Positions 24,532 through 31,480 of a stretch of 34,626 nucleotides of DNA are shown here, one piece after another. The DNA is from Thermodesulfovibrionia bacterium (lineage in GTDB: Bacteria > Nitrospirota > Thermodesulfovibrionia > UBA6902). The translations under genes were made by a program, and so were the position numbers. Position 1 is the first letter of the stretch, and the number at the start of each line of letters is the position of its first letter. The notes below the pieces were generated by a model. That model made no database searches, had not been told where the DNA came from, and saw nothing but the letters and a program-made list of their open reading frames with translations. The DNA lies in the NCBI GenBank assembly GCA_947259645.1, contig CAMYND010000024.1, positions 1 through 34,626 of the forward strand, in the 5' to 3' direction.

Positions 24532-25710
24532 CTACTTGGTTTTTTTCGCGCCATTAGGCCTCCGCCTTCTTTTACGTGCTTTCTTAATGAGTGATTTCAT
24601 GTTTTCAAGTTTACCAAAACAGAGCAGCGTGTCTTCCTCGAATATTTCCCGTGTAGCTTTTGGGTTAGAAATTGTTGTACGGCCCCGCATGATACTCATA
24701 ACAATAATATCTTTTTCTCTGAATCCCGCGTCTTTTACTGTTTTCCCTATGATTTCAGAGTTCTTCAGTATCTGAATTTCTGCAACACCATACCCTTTGT
24801 CCATAGTCAAACGCTGTCTCAGATCAATTTCAGGGATGTTGCACTGCTCCTCCAGGAATTCAACCATAGCACCTGCCACATCGATGCCGGTCGCTCTCTC
24901 AATCCCTTCAAGCCCGGGTGAAGAGTTTACCTCCATTAATTTAGGCCCCCTTTCTCCCTCCAGCATATCAACCCCGGCCACATTGAGTCCCGTAAGCTGC
25001 GCAGCACGAATAGCCGTATGCCTATACTTATCATCCAGTTCAACCGGTTCAACTCTTCCTCCGCGATGAACATTGCTCCTGAACTCATCCCCTTTGGCGA
25101 CACGCCGCATCGCAGCAACAACTTTATTGCCGACCACGATGGCCCGGATGTCCCGCCCTTTACTTTCCTCTACAAATTTCTGGATCAACACATTTTGCCG
25201 TGTGCTCTGAAGGGTCTCAACAATCGCCTCGGCGACCTTGTTTGTATCAGCAAGGATAACCCCGATTCCCTGGGTCCCTTCTATCAGTTTAATCACAACA
25301 GGCGCCCCCCCGATCTTTTCAATACCCGGAACAATAGCATCTCTACTCCGGACAAAAAGCGTCTGGGGAATACCGAGGTTATGGCGGGCAAGCAGTTGAA
25401 TGGAAAAGAGCTTATCTCTGGAAGTGATGATCCCAAGAGAGGAATTGAGACAGCATACGCCCATCTGCTCAAACTGACGGACGATTGCTGTTCCAAAAAA
25501 TGTTATGGAAGCGCCGATTCTCGGGATAACAGCGTCAAAGTGAGGAAGCCTCCTGTTTTTATACAGAAGATCAGGGTAACCTTCTTCCACATTTATTGCA
25601 AAGTCCATGGAATTCAGGACCTTGGCTTCATGGCCGCGGTCTTTGCACGCCTGTCGCAAGCGCTTGGTACTATAAAGCCTTGATCCTCTCGATAAGATTG
25701 CAAATTTCAT
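24532..25710 (-). CDS. rimK: RimK-type ATP-grasp ligase fused to an RCK_C domain
   Basis: 392-aa fusion. Residues 1-295 are a RimK-type alpha-L-glutamate ligase: N-terminal strand MKFAILSRG, PRIGAS, ATP-grasp lysine segment VVIKLIEGTQGIGV (138-151), and the Mg-binding MEVNSSPGLEGIE (259-271). RimK enzymes add glutamates to a carboxyl terminus (ribosomal protein S6 in E. coli) or make related glutamate conjugates. Residues about 308-376 form an RCK_C (TrkA-C) domain beginning AEIQILKNSEIIGKTV, absent from the roughly 300-aa E. coli enzyme. A basic tail (KKARKRRRR) follows. RCK_C domains bind small ligands including cyclic di-AMP in K+ transport proteins, suggesting allosteric control. Its ATG overlaps the stop of the RimB-like gene. 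Confidence 0.88.
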   Translation of the reverse strand: MKFAILSRGSRLYSTKRLRQACKDRGHEAKVLNSMDFAINVEEGYPDLLYKNRRLPHFDAVIPRIGASITFFGTAIVRQFEQMGVCCLNSSLGIITSRDKLFSIQLLARHNLGIPQTLFVRSRDAIVPGIEKIGGAPVVIKLIEGTQGIGVILADTNKVAEAIVETLQSTRQNVLIQKFVEESKGRDIRAIVVGNKVVAAMRRVAKGDEFRSNVHRGGRVEPVELDDKYRHTAIRAAQLTGLNVAGVDMLEGERGPKLMEVNSSPGLEGIERATGIDVAGAMVEFLEEQCNIPEIDLRQRLTMDKGYGVAEIQILKNSEIIGKTVKDAGFREKDIIVMSIMRGRTTISNPKATREIFEEDTLLCFGKLENMKSLIKKARKRRRRPNGAKKTK

Positions 25711-26171
25711 TTCTTGGCACCTTTCTTTTTCACTTTCAATAAAAAAGACCTGTCGACATCCACGAGAAAATCCTCATCTATCGCTGTTCTTCCAAGCAGC
25801 ATACGAAAGTTCATGCCCTTGCGGTCAATGAGATTAACTACGATTTCACGTTCGATCCCGCCAAACCTGATTCTTGTTTTTACGTACCAGCGCCTTGTCC
25901 TGTCTCCTGTGCTGGACTTTACGTGACCCTGTTTGAACTTCTCCGCAATGATATGCTTTTTTCTTGACCGGTTCTTTTCACAGGGAATAACAACAAAGCT
26001 GATCCGGTCATCTTTCAGCAGCTTTATGTCTTCCACGTGCAGAGAACTGGTCCTCGCTCCGGTGTCTACCTTGGCACGCACATTATGAATTCTCCAATCA
26101 GGCAAATCAACGTACTCCCGCCAACCTATTATTATTTTTTCTTTCACGTGTTGTTGGTTATCTTTAGTCAA
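25707..26171 (-). CDS. RimB-like retropepsin-fold protease (Pfam Zn_protease / DUF785 type)
   Basis: 154-aa protein of the family annotated as ATP-dependent zinc protease, whose fold is retropepsin-like. Seen: the aspartic-protease-type AKVDTGARTSSLH (D36), the mid-strand KTRIRFGGIEREI, and MLLGRTAI near residues 124-131, the flap-partner motif. Members encoded beside rimK (RimB) are thought to trim glutamates added by RimK. The stop overlaps the rimK ATG by ATGA, giving strong translational coupling and supporting the partner role. The start is TTG at 26171, with GAGG about 13 nt upstream and no better candidate. No signal peptide, so cytoplasmic. Confidence 0.85.
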   Translation of the reverse strand: MTKDNQQHVKEKIIIGWREYVDLPDWRIHNVRAKVDTGARTSSLHVEDIKLLKDDRISFVVIPCEKNRSRKKHIIAEKFKQGHVKSSTGDRTRRWYVKTRIRFGGIEREIVVNLIDRKGMNFRMLLGRTAIDEDFLVDVDRSFLLKVKKKGAKK

Positions 26172-26228
26172 GGCTGCAGTAACCTCACTAAATCATGTAC
26201 TGCAGATAAAAGGAGAGTACAGAAACAT

Positions 26229-26915
26229 TCAGATATGGGTAATATCATCTTCTTCACTTTTTTCTGTCAGCATTTTGTCGATATAGCCTTTTGCAGCATC
26301 TCTGCCGCCCAGCCCGAATGCAACTGCTAATGCGAGCACCACGCCCCCGAATACAACAGCGAAAGCGATAAGCACTGTATCTTCACCAATTCCGAGAAGC
26401 TCCAGGGCCATGGTCGCCGCCATGATAAACACCGTGAATTTGACAAACTTTCCGATGAGCCCTGAGATGGCAAAACCTTCATTGACAGCAGCAATAAGAG
26501 CCGCTCTTCCCAGGAAATTTCCGAGCAGATATCCGGCTACCAGAATAATAGCAGCAGCAATCACGTTCGGCACATAAAGCCAGAATTCCTGAAGGAGATT
26601 TTCTACAGCAGGGATTTTGAGCGCATCAAGACCCATAATCACAAAAGATATAAGAATCAGCCAATATATGGCATTGCCCACCAGCCAGGAAACGGGTTCC
26701 TTAATCCCGCTTTTCTGGAGCATTTGCGCCAAACCAACTTTCTCCGAGAGCCTGTCCATTTTCAGCAATCTGGACAATCGGCTGATTATTGCCCTCAGGA
26801 TTGCGGCAATAAGAAACCCGATAATTATGAGAATTAATCCAATAAAGAGATTGGGAAGAAATCCTGCAATCTTGGATAAGAACTTTTCTAGCGGTTCCAT
26901 TAAAATATTATCCAT
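26229..26915 (-). CDS. MscS-like membrane protein lacking the beta domain (TM-helix type)
   Basis: 228-aa inner-membrane protein with about five hydrophobic helices (18-44, 75-98, 115-137, 153-173, 181-203). It carries conserved TM-helix repeats, PNLFIGLILIIIGFLIA and PNVIAAAIILVAGYLLG. The last helix ends AFGLGGRDAAKGYIDKM, the usual end of an MscS pore helix, but the chain stops 20 residues later without the beta barrel and C-terminal cage of classical MscS. This short form is a recurring type. It may be a gating or accessory subunit; channel activity alone is uncertain. AAGGGGGA lies just before the ATG. It lies 9 nt after the glycosyltransferase gene and 57 nt before the RimB-like gene, so it belongs to the same operon. 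Confidence 0.87.
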   Translation of the reverse strand: MDNILMEPLEKFLSKIAGFLPNLFIGLILIIIGFLIAAILRAIISRLSRLLKMDRLSEKVGLAQMLQKSGIKEPVSWLVGNAIYWLILISFVIMGLDALKIPAVENLLQEFWLYVPNVIAAAIILVAGYLLGNFLGRAALIAAVNEGFAISGLIGKFVKFTVFIMAATMALELLGIGEDTVLIAFAVVFGGVVLALAVAFGLGGRDAAKGYIDKMLTEKSEEDDITHI

Positions 26916-26924
26916 AATTCCCCC

Positions 26925-28178
26925 TTAATCCCATCCTTCAATGAGATATGGCTTTGTTTTTTCAAATGCACGACACAGTGTTTCAAGTCGCTCCTCAACC
27001 TCAATGGCATTACTCTCTGCCATGTCCTGCACAAGGGAGGCTACTTTACCAAGGTAGAGCGGCGTTAATGTCTTGAGAATATGGTCAGCGCTCATTATTT
27101 TTCTATGGCACGCAATTGCATAGTCATATATAATTCTTGCCCACAAATCATCGTTAAACACAAAAGGCTCCGAAGTAACTGTTTCCACCAGTTCTAACAT
27201 GCTGCCGATAGAAAGGATTTCCTTTAACAGATCGTTCAGCTCCTTGACACCAAGGGAGAACATCTCAATCATCCGGCTGACATTCACGTTGACCGGTTCC
27301 AGACCCACAGAAAATTCAAACCCGAAAAGCGGCACCGGAACGGATGATTTTACTTCCTTCCATTTATCAGGATACTCCTCCATGAGCATGAAGAGCGCAC
27401 TGACGACCTGGGTCAGCATCGCGGACAGATCCGATGAAGGGTCTTTGGCCGCATGAATTTTTGCCCCGAGAAATGACTGACAAACCCTGAAACCGTTAGC
27501 CACCGCAGTAGTAGTCATCCAGATATCGATCCCGAACCTCGCTACATCGGACTCCCATACATCCTTTGTCAGGTAAAATTCAGCCAGCTTCCCTGAAAAG
27601 CCGAAGTCACCGCCGATAGGCTGTCTGATATGCCTGCCGTATAAGGCTCTCGTAACCGGATAAATAATGCTGTTTGTTATAGTACCATCATACTTGTGTC
27701 TGAGATAGTACGGAGTTACAAAATCAAAGTTCCGTTCAAGCACCGGACTTATCAGTAAATCAATCCACTCCGGAGTAATGCTCCTCAGGTCTGAATCCAC
27801 CACTGCACAGGCCTTGACGCCCAGTTCCTTCGCTACCTGAAAAATTGTCCTGAAAGCGCTGCCTTTGCCCGGAATGCCGTGATACGGTGTTGATATTTTT
27901 GAAAGGAGGCTCTGCCGCTGATCTATGAGGAGGGGCTGAAAATCATCAATGGCAGTTTTCTCAACGATCTCATGAGTAGCGTCTGTAGAGCCGCCGTCCG
28001 AATTGATAAGAATGGCTTTCTGGTCAGGGAAATATTTGGCAAAGCCCGCCTGAACCGCCCTGACAACATGTCCGATCGTGTCAGCATTGTTAAAGCTCGG
28101 GATGCCAACCAGGATATCTGCCTCTCCGATTTCCCTGAGCTTTTCGCTGACCTCATCTCTTAAAACAACTGTTTCTAT
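26925..28178 (-). CDS. Glycosyltransferase, mannosylglycerate/glucosylglycerate synthase-like, with ATA start
   Basis: 417-aa GT-A fold enzyme. Seen: ILVGIPSFNNADTIG (22-36), INSDGGSTD, PGKGSAFRT, the metal-binding DSD (128-130), QPIGGD (186-191) and FGID before the C-terminal helical half. QP-GG and the GID motif resemble mannosylglycerate synthase (GT78) and glucosylglycerate synthases, which glycosylate glycerate directly. Sugar and acceptor are inferred. No ATG, GTG or TTG exists in frame between the preceding stop near 28207 and residue 126, yet the coding signature continues through that stretch. The ATA at 28178 sits 7 nt after AGGAG and would start MET-VVLRDE. It is either a true AUA start or a G-to-A change or error. 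The gene lies 113 nt after gpgS. Confidence 0.82.
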   Translation of the reverse strand: METVVLRDEVSEKLREIGEADILVGIPSFNNADTIGHVVRAVQAGFAKYFPDQKAILINSDGGSTDATHEIVEKTAIDDFQPLLIDQRQSLLSKISTPYHGIPGKGSAFRTIFQVAKELGVKACAVVDSDLRSITPEWIDLLISPVLERNFDFVTPYYLRHKYDGTITNSIIYPVTRALYGRHIRQPIGGDFGFSGKLAEFYLTKDVWESDVARFGIDIWMTTTAVANGFRVCQSFLGAKIHAAKDPSSDLSAMLTQVVSALFMLMEEYPDKWKEVKSSVPVPLFGFEFSVGLEPVNVNVSRMIEMFSLGVKELNDLLKEILSIGSMLELVETVTSEPFVFNDDLWARIIYDYAIACHRKIMSADHILKTLTPLYLGKVASLVQDMAESNAIEVEERLETLCRAFEKTKPYLIEGWD

Positions 28179-28190
28179 CTCATCTCTCCT
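28176..28190 (-). promoter_or_regulatory. Shine-Dalgarno sequence defining a non-canonical ATA start
   Basis: AGGAG (28190-28186) is followed by 7 nt and ATA (28178-28176). The ATG at 28183 within the spacer reads ATG-AGA-TAG and stops at once, so it cannot start the glycosyltransferase. Spacing to ATA is ideal. Confidence 0.55.
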
Positions 28191-28291
28191 GAAAGCTGAA
28201 AAAGTTTACTTTGATGATGCTGCCTTTGTCAACAAGAAAATACAGCCCCCTGATATGCTATTTGATCCCAAGGCACAGCACGATAAAATTG

Positions 28292-29554
28292 TCATTCATT
28301 GTCTTTATCCACAGCTTCAAGAAGATGTGCATAGATATCAGGAATACTGTATGTCACGCGGTTCCATGAGGGAATCAACGGAGCTTCCGTAGGTCCCCGG
28401 CTCTGCTCCCATGCTGTCCAGAGATGGCCGCGAAACTGTTGAGCTGTCATTTCTTCATTGTATCGGTCCAAAAACAGGTTGTTCATCTCTGCGTCATCAC
28501 TATAGCACTTGATAAATTTCAGGGCATTGCCGTAATAGGTATGGAGCATCATGTCCACAAAGGAATCGTCAAGTGCAATGCCATGAGCCCTCATGTAATG
28601 CAGATAAAATTTTGCTATGTCTATCACCATTCGGGAAAGCCCTGTTGTAACATCTTCAGGTGAAAGCTCCTGGTGTTTGTGCTCATAATTAGTTACCAGG
28701 TCTGCCTGTGCTACTTTACCATCCTTGACCCGGTGATATACCTCCGACAAGGTAGCAACCTCCAGGGACCAGTCATATGCGATATTCATTTCCCGCGCCA
28801 GCCGTGATGTATAGCTGAATTCACCGGAAAGTGGATATTTAAACATTCTGTGGTAACTGAAAAACCTGCCCAGTTCACGGTATCCCCGCTCGTACATAAC
28901 GTTCATCATGGCATCCACAAAAGGCGTAACAAAAAGTCGTGTCACTCGTCCTTTCATCACCTTTTCAGAAGGCGATATCCGTACATAATATCCTTTACAG
29001 AACTCATAATCCTTGTGAGGATTTGCTGTAGGCTCAATGAGTCGGCCCAGGAGCAGCCGGTCATAGGTTACAATGTCAAGGTCGTGGAGAGCTATCACAT
29101 CTGAATCTCCACGGGCAAGTACGTAGCCAAGGGCCATCCAGACAGATTGTCCCTTTCCCTGAACGCCGGTCATAATGTCCTTTTCCCTTATTCTGTCAAA
29201 CACCTCCTGTACTCTCGGACCGTTAATCCATACAACGGGAACACTTCTTTTTGACGTGCGAAGTGAGTCAAAGTATTCCTTCGCTTCAATGAATTTCCCC
29301 TCTTCCTCTGTACCGTTAAATGAAATAACTACATTTTTCAGATACTTTACTTTCTTTATTTTTTCAACTATTTTATCAAGGACTTCACGATTTTCAAGTT
29401 CAGTAAAAAAACATGGCAGAAGAAGTGTTATCCTTGTCTTGCCGGCATACTTTTCAAGACGCTCTTCGAGATTGATCAGATACTCATCTGCATCAAACAC
29501 CTTGTACAAGTCATGGAATGTGGTAATTTCTCCCTCTTGATGAAAGTCTGTCAT
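28292..29554 (-). CDS. gpgS: Glucosyl-3-phosphoglycerate synthase (GT81)
   Basis: 420-aa GT-A enzyme predicted to join NDP-glucose and 3-phosphoglycerate into glucosyl-3-phosphoglycerate, precursor of glucosylglycerate. Seen: TLLLPCFFTE (43-52), GVQGKGQSVWMAL (130-142), metal motif HDLD (D158, D160), KGRVTRLFVTPF (201-212), and the acceptor-loop PLSGEFSYTSR (241-251) then WSLEVATLSEVY. PLSGE and KGRVT are hallmarks of GpgS. Length fits the bacterial form of about 400-420 aa rather than the shorter mycobacterial one. No GpgP phosphatase gene is visible in the window. GAGAGG lies about 5 nt before the ATG. First gene of the minus-strand operon, with a good promoter at 29605-29633. Confidence 0.87.
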   Translation of the reverse strand: MTDFHQEGEITTFHDLYKVFDADEYLINLEERLEKYAGKTRITLLLPCFFTELENREVLDKIVEKIKKVKYLKNVVISFNGTEEEGKFIEAKEYFDSLRTSKRSVPVVWINGPRVQEVFDRIREKDIMTGVQGKGQSVWMALGYVLARGDSDVIALHDLDIVTYDRLLLGRLIEPTANPHKDYEFCKGYYVRISPSEKVMKGRVTRLFVTPFVDAMMNVMYERGYRELGRFFSYHRMFKYPLSGEFSYTSRLAREMNIAYDWSLEVATLSEVYHRVKDGKVAQADLVTNYEHKHQELSPEDVTTGLSRMVIDIAKFYLHYMRAHGIALDDSFVDMMLHTYYGNALKFIKCYSDDAEMNNLFLDRYNEEMTAQQFRGHLWTAWEQSRGPTEAPLIPSWNRVTYSIPDIYAHLLEAVDKDNE

Positions 29555-29604
29555 AATGCCTCTCTCTGATTCATGTTATAAGCAGCAAAAGTTAACTTAA
29601 TACA

Positions 29605-29633
29605 ATTATATATCGAAATGGGCTTCTGGACAA
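29605..29633 (-). promoter_or_regulatory. Sigma-70 promoter for the gpgS operon
   Basis: On the minus strand TTGTCC (29633-29628), 17 bp, then a perfect TATAAT (29610-29605), 51 bp before the gpgS ATG. It is divergent from the promoter at 29646-29674, and the two -35 boxes are only 12 bp apart. Confidence 0.65.
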
Positions 29634-29645
29634 ATTATTTTTTTC

Positions 29646-29674
29646 TTGAATAGCAAGGATATCGAGGTTATGAT
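29646..29674 (+). promoter_or_regulatory. Sigma-70 promoter for the mscS-mgtE operon
   Basis: TTGAAT (29646-29651), 17 bp, then TATGAT (29669-29674). Transcription would start near 29681, leaving a leader of about 100 nt that contains two stem-loops. Confidence 0.6.
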
Positions 29675-29705
29675 ATGGTCATGGTGTATTTGCATCATTT
29701 ATCAG

Positions 29706-29758
29706 TATGGTAACTAAGGATTACTTAATACCATAAATGCCGGCCTGATTTGGCTGGC
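29706..29758 (+). promoter_or_regulatory. Structured leader: two stem-loops upstream of the mscS-mgtE operon
   Basis: First element: TATGGTA (29706-29712) and TACCATA (29729-29735), perfect 7-bp arms around 16 nt. Second: GCCGGCC (29739-29745) and GGCTGGC (29752-29758), a 7-bp stem with one G-T pair and a 6-nt loop. No T-run follows, so it is not a simple terminator. It could be an operator, an RNA thermosensor or a cation-responsive leader. It does not match a known Mg2+ riboswitch as far as can be judged by eye. Confidence 0.4.
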
Positions 29759-29784
29759 ACGGTTGAAATAAAGAATTTCAGGCT

Positions 29785-30621
29785 ATGAAGATGATAAACT
29801 ATTCTGCGCTGGTTGATACGCTTACCACAACTTTTTCAACTATCACAGCAAATGTTGTTGCCTACCTTCCGCGACTCCTCACTGCTGCCGCTCTTCTCAT
29901 CATTGGATGGCTGATTGCCAGCCTGGTCCGTGCCGTTATTGTCCGCCTTATGAGCGGGCTCGACAGTTTATGGCGGAGGATAATTGCCAAAAGCGATCTG
30001 GCAAAGGGGCAGAGCCGGTATTCGCCGACAAAAGTCGTCGGTGAAATTTCATTCTGGGCGATTATTCTTCTCTTTGTGTCACTTGCAGCGGATATACTGG
30101 GATTGACCGCATTTGTATCCTGGATTGCCAAGGTTGTATCGTTTTTCCCCTTAATCATCGCCGGTCTCGTTATTATTGTCGCGGGAGTTATCCTGAGTTC
30201 TCTTGTTCGGGACCTCGTTGCGAGCACAGCCTCTGCGGCAGGGACCATGCAGGCCAACCTCCTCGGCCGCACTGCCCAGGTCATGATACTCTTGATCGCC
30301 GTTGTCATCGGCGTTGATCAGATCGGCATTGATATTACATTTATAACGATAATAGCCGGGATAATCCTGGCAACGACGCTCGGGGCTGTGGCTCTGGCGT
30401 TCGGAATAGGCGCCAAAGAGCATGTGGCAAACATCATAGCAGGCTATCATACGCGGCAGCGCTATCGGACCGGCGATACAGTCAGAATTCTTGACATAGA
30501 GGGGAGAATAGTCAAGATCAGTTCAACAAGGGTGGTAATTGACGCTGCAGATGGCCAGGTATCGGTGCCTGCCCGGAAGTTTAATTCCGAAACTTCAGTA
30601 CTTATAGAGCGGGAAGACTGA
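29785..30621 (+). CDS. MscS-family mechanosensitive channel with TM-helix repeats
   Basis: 278-aa inner-membrane protein. Hydrophobic helices are at about 28-50, 88-108, 120-142, 165-182 and 186-207, with TM-helix repeat motifs PRLLTAAALLIIGWLIA and FPLIIAGLVIIVAGVI. The pore helix ends AFGIGAKEHVANIIAGY, then YRTGDTVRILDIEGRIVKIS opens a short beta domain (228-275) with the VP-A-KF motif. Unlike the 26229 gene it keeps the beta domain, but it lacks the C-terminal cage of the 10029 channel. Start at 29785 (or 29791, better spaced from AGG). Its stop lies one base before the next ATG at 30623, so it is the first gene of an operon with the two mgtE-like genes. Confidence 0.88.
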   Translation: MKMINYSALVDTLTTTFSTITANVVAYLPRLLTAAALLIIGWLIASLVRAVIVRLMSGLDSLWRRIIAKSDLAKGQSRYSPTKVVGEISFWAIILLFVSLAADILGLTAFVSWIAKVVSFFPLIIAGLVIIVAGVILSSLVRDLVASTASAAGTMQANLLGRTAQVMILLIAVVIGVDQIGIDITFITIIAGIILATTLGAVALAFGIGAKEHVANIIAGYHTRQRYRTGDTVRILDIEGRIVKISSTRVVIDAADGQVSVPARKFNSETSVLIERED

Positions 30622-30622
30622 C

Positions 30623-31480
30623 ATGCCACGGACAAAAGTACTTGCAATGGAGTTTCTTGACAGGCACCCTGCTGACTGCGCGCGCATCCTTGAGAATATT
30701 CCCGTCCGCTCGGTCTGCGCTTTTATCAGCTCTATCCGGCCCGGACCTGCCGCCGCGGTTATAGAGAAAATGGTTACCTCGCATGGGACAGAGTGTGTCC
30801 AGTACCTGGACAGCAAAACTGCGGCTTCAGTCATGAGTGAAATGAAGCCGCCCCAGGCGGCAAGACTGTTGCGGGCAATGAGTCCTCAGGCACAAGAAAA
30901 AATTCTTGAAATGGTTCCTTCCTATTCCAGAAAGCTTATACAGAAGGCTTTCAGGTATCCGGAACAGACCGTTGGCAGACTGATGGACTCCAACCCTTTC
31001 TGCCTTGCCGAGTCTGTTTCACTATCTGAAGCTGTTAAAAAAGTCAAAAATCTGAAGAATCATGCCCTTCATGAAGTGTTTATCGTTGACAATGATCACA
31101 AGCTGACAGGCGTGCTCTCTGTTTCCGCACTTCTGTCTTCTGATCGATCATCACCGGTTCAGAAAGTTATGACCCTCAGCGTTCCCTACCTTTCCGCCCG
31201 TTCAAGTCTTTCATCCGCTGCCCGCTATTCCGGGTGGAAAATCTATGGATCGCTGCCTGTTGTTGAAGAGGACCATACACTTGTGGGAGTTCTCAAAATC
31301 AGTACAATCATGGACCATCTGGAGAAGCACCGTATGGATACTCAGCAGGATGATATCATGAGTGAAATGTTTTCAATGACAAAAATGTACTGGATTGTAA
31401 TGGCAGAGTTAATGGGCTCAGTCTCAGGAGAGGAACCGAACAGTGAAAAAGCAGAGGGAATGAATGTCAAAGGAAATTGA
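30623..31480 (+). CDS. MgtE intracellular-domain protein (MgtE N + CBS pair) without membrane domain
   Basis: 285-aa soluble protein. Residues about 5-120 match the MgtE N superhelical domain (FLDRHPADCARIL, MKPPQAARLL, YPEQTVGRLMD). Residues about 125-240 hold two CBS motifs (HEVFIVDNDHKLTGVLSVSALL and SLPVVEEDHTLVGVLKIST). The chain then ends in a polar tail with no membrane helices, so it corresponds to the Mg2+-sensing cytosolic half of MgtE alone. The next gene overlaps by 17 bp and encodes a complete MgtE. It could modulate that channel by forming mixed dimers or act as an independent Mg2+ or nucleotide sensor; both are inferences. No frameshift links it to a lost membrane part, because the following gene has its own N and CBS domains. 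Confidence 0.87.
   Translation: MPRTKVLAMEFLDRHPADCARILENIPVRSVCAFISSIRPGPAAAVIEKMVTSHGTECVQYLDSKTAASVMSEMKPPQAARLLRAMSPQAQEKILEMVPSYSRKLIQKAFRYPEQTVGRLMDSNPFCLAESVSLSEAVKKVKNLKNHALHEVFIVDNDHKLTGVLSVSALLSSDRSSPVQKVMTLSVPYLSARSSLSSAARYSGWKIYGSLPVVEEDHTLVGVLKISTIMDHLEKHRMDTQQDDIMSEMFSMTKMYWIVMAELMGSVSGEEPNSEKAEGMNVKGN

Noticed and set aside
25018-25683. 221-codon plus-strand open frame
   Set aside because: It lies wholly antisense to rimK, whose motifs are clear; no domain or ribosome site supports it.
27923-28156. Minus-strand frame with an ATG at 28156 as the true start of the glycosyltransferase
   Set aside because: It is in a different frame; the conserved motifs are read from the frame starting at the ATA.
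29755-29769. TGGCACG as a sigma-54 -24 element
   Set aside because: The TTG that follows is 3 bp too close and no GC stands 12 bp downstream.
29681-29784. Known Mg2+ riboswitch (M-box/ykoK) before the mgtE operon
   Set aside because: The leader is too short and the helices do not fit the known architecture as judged by eye.
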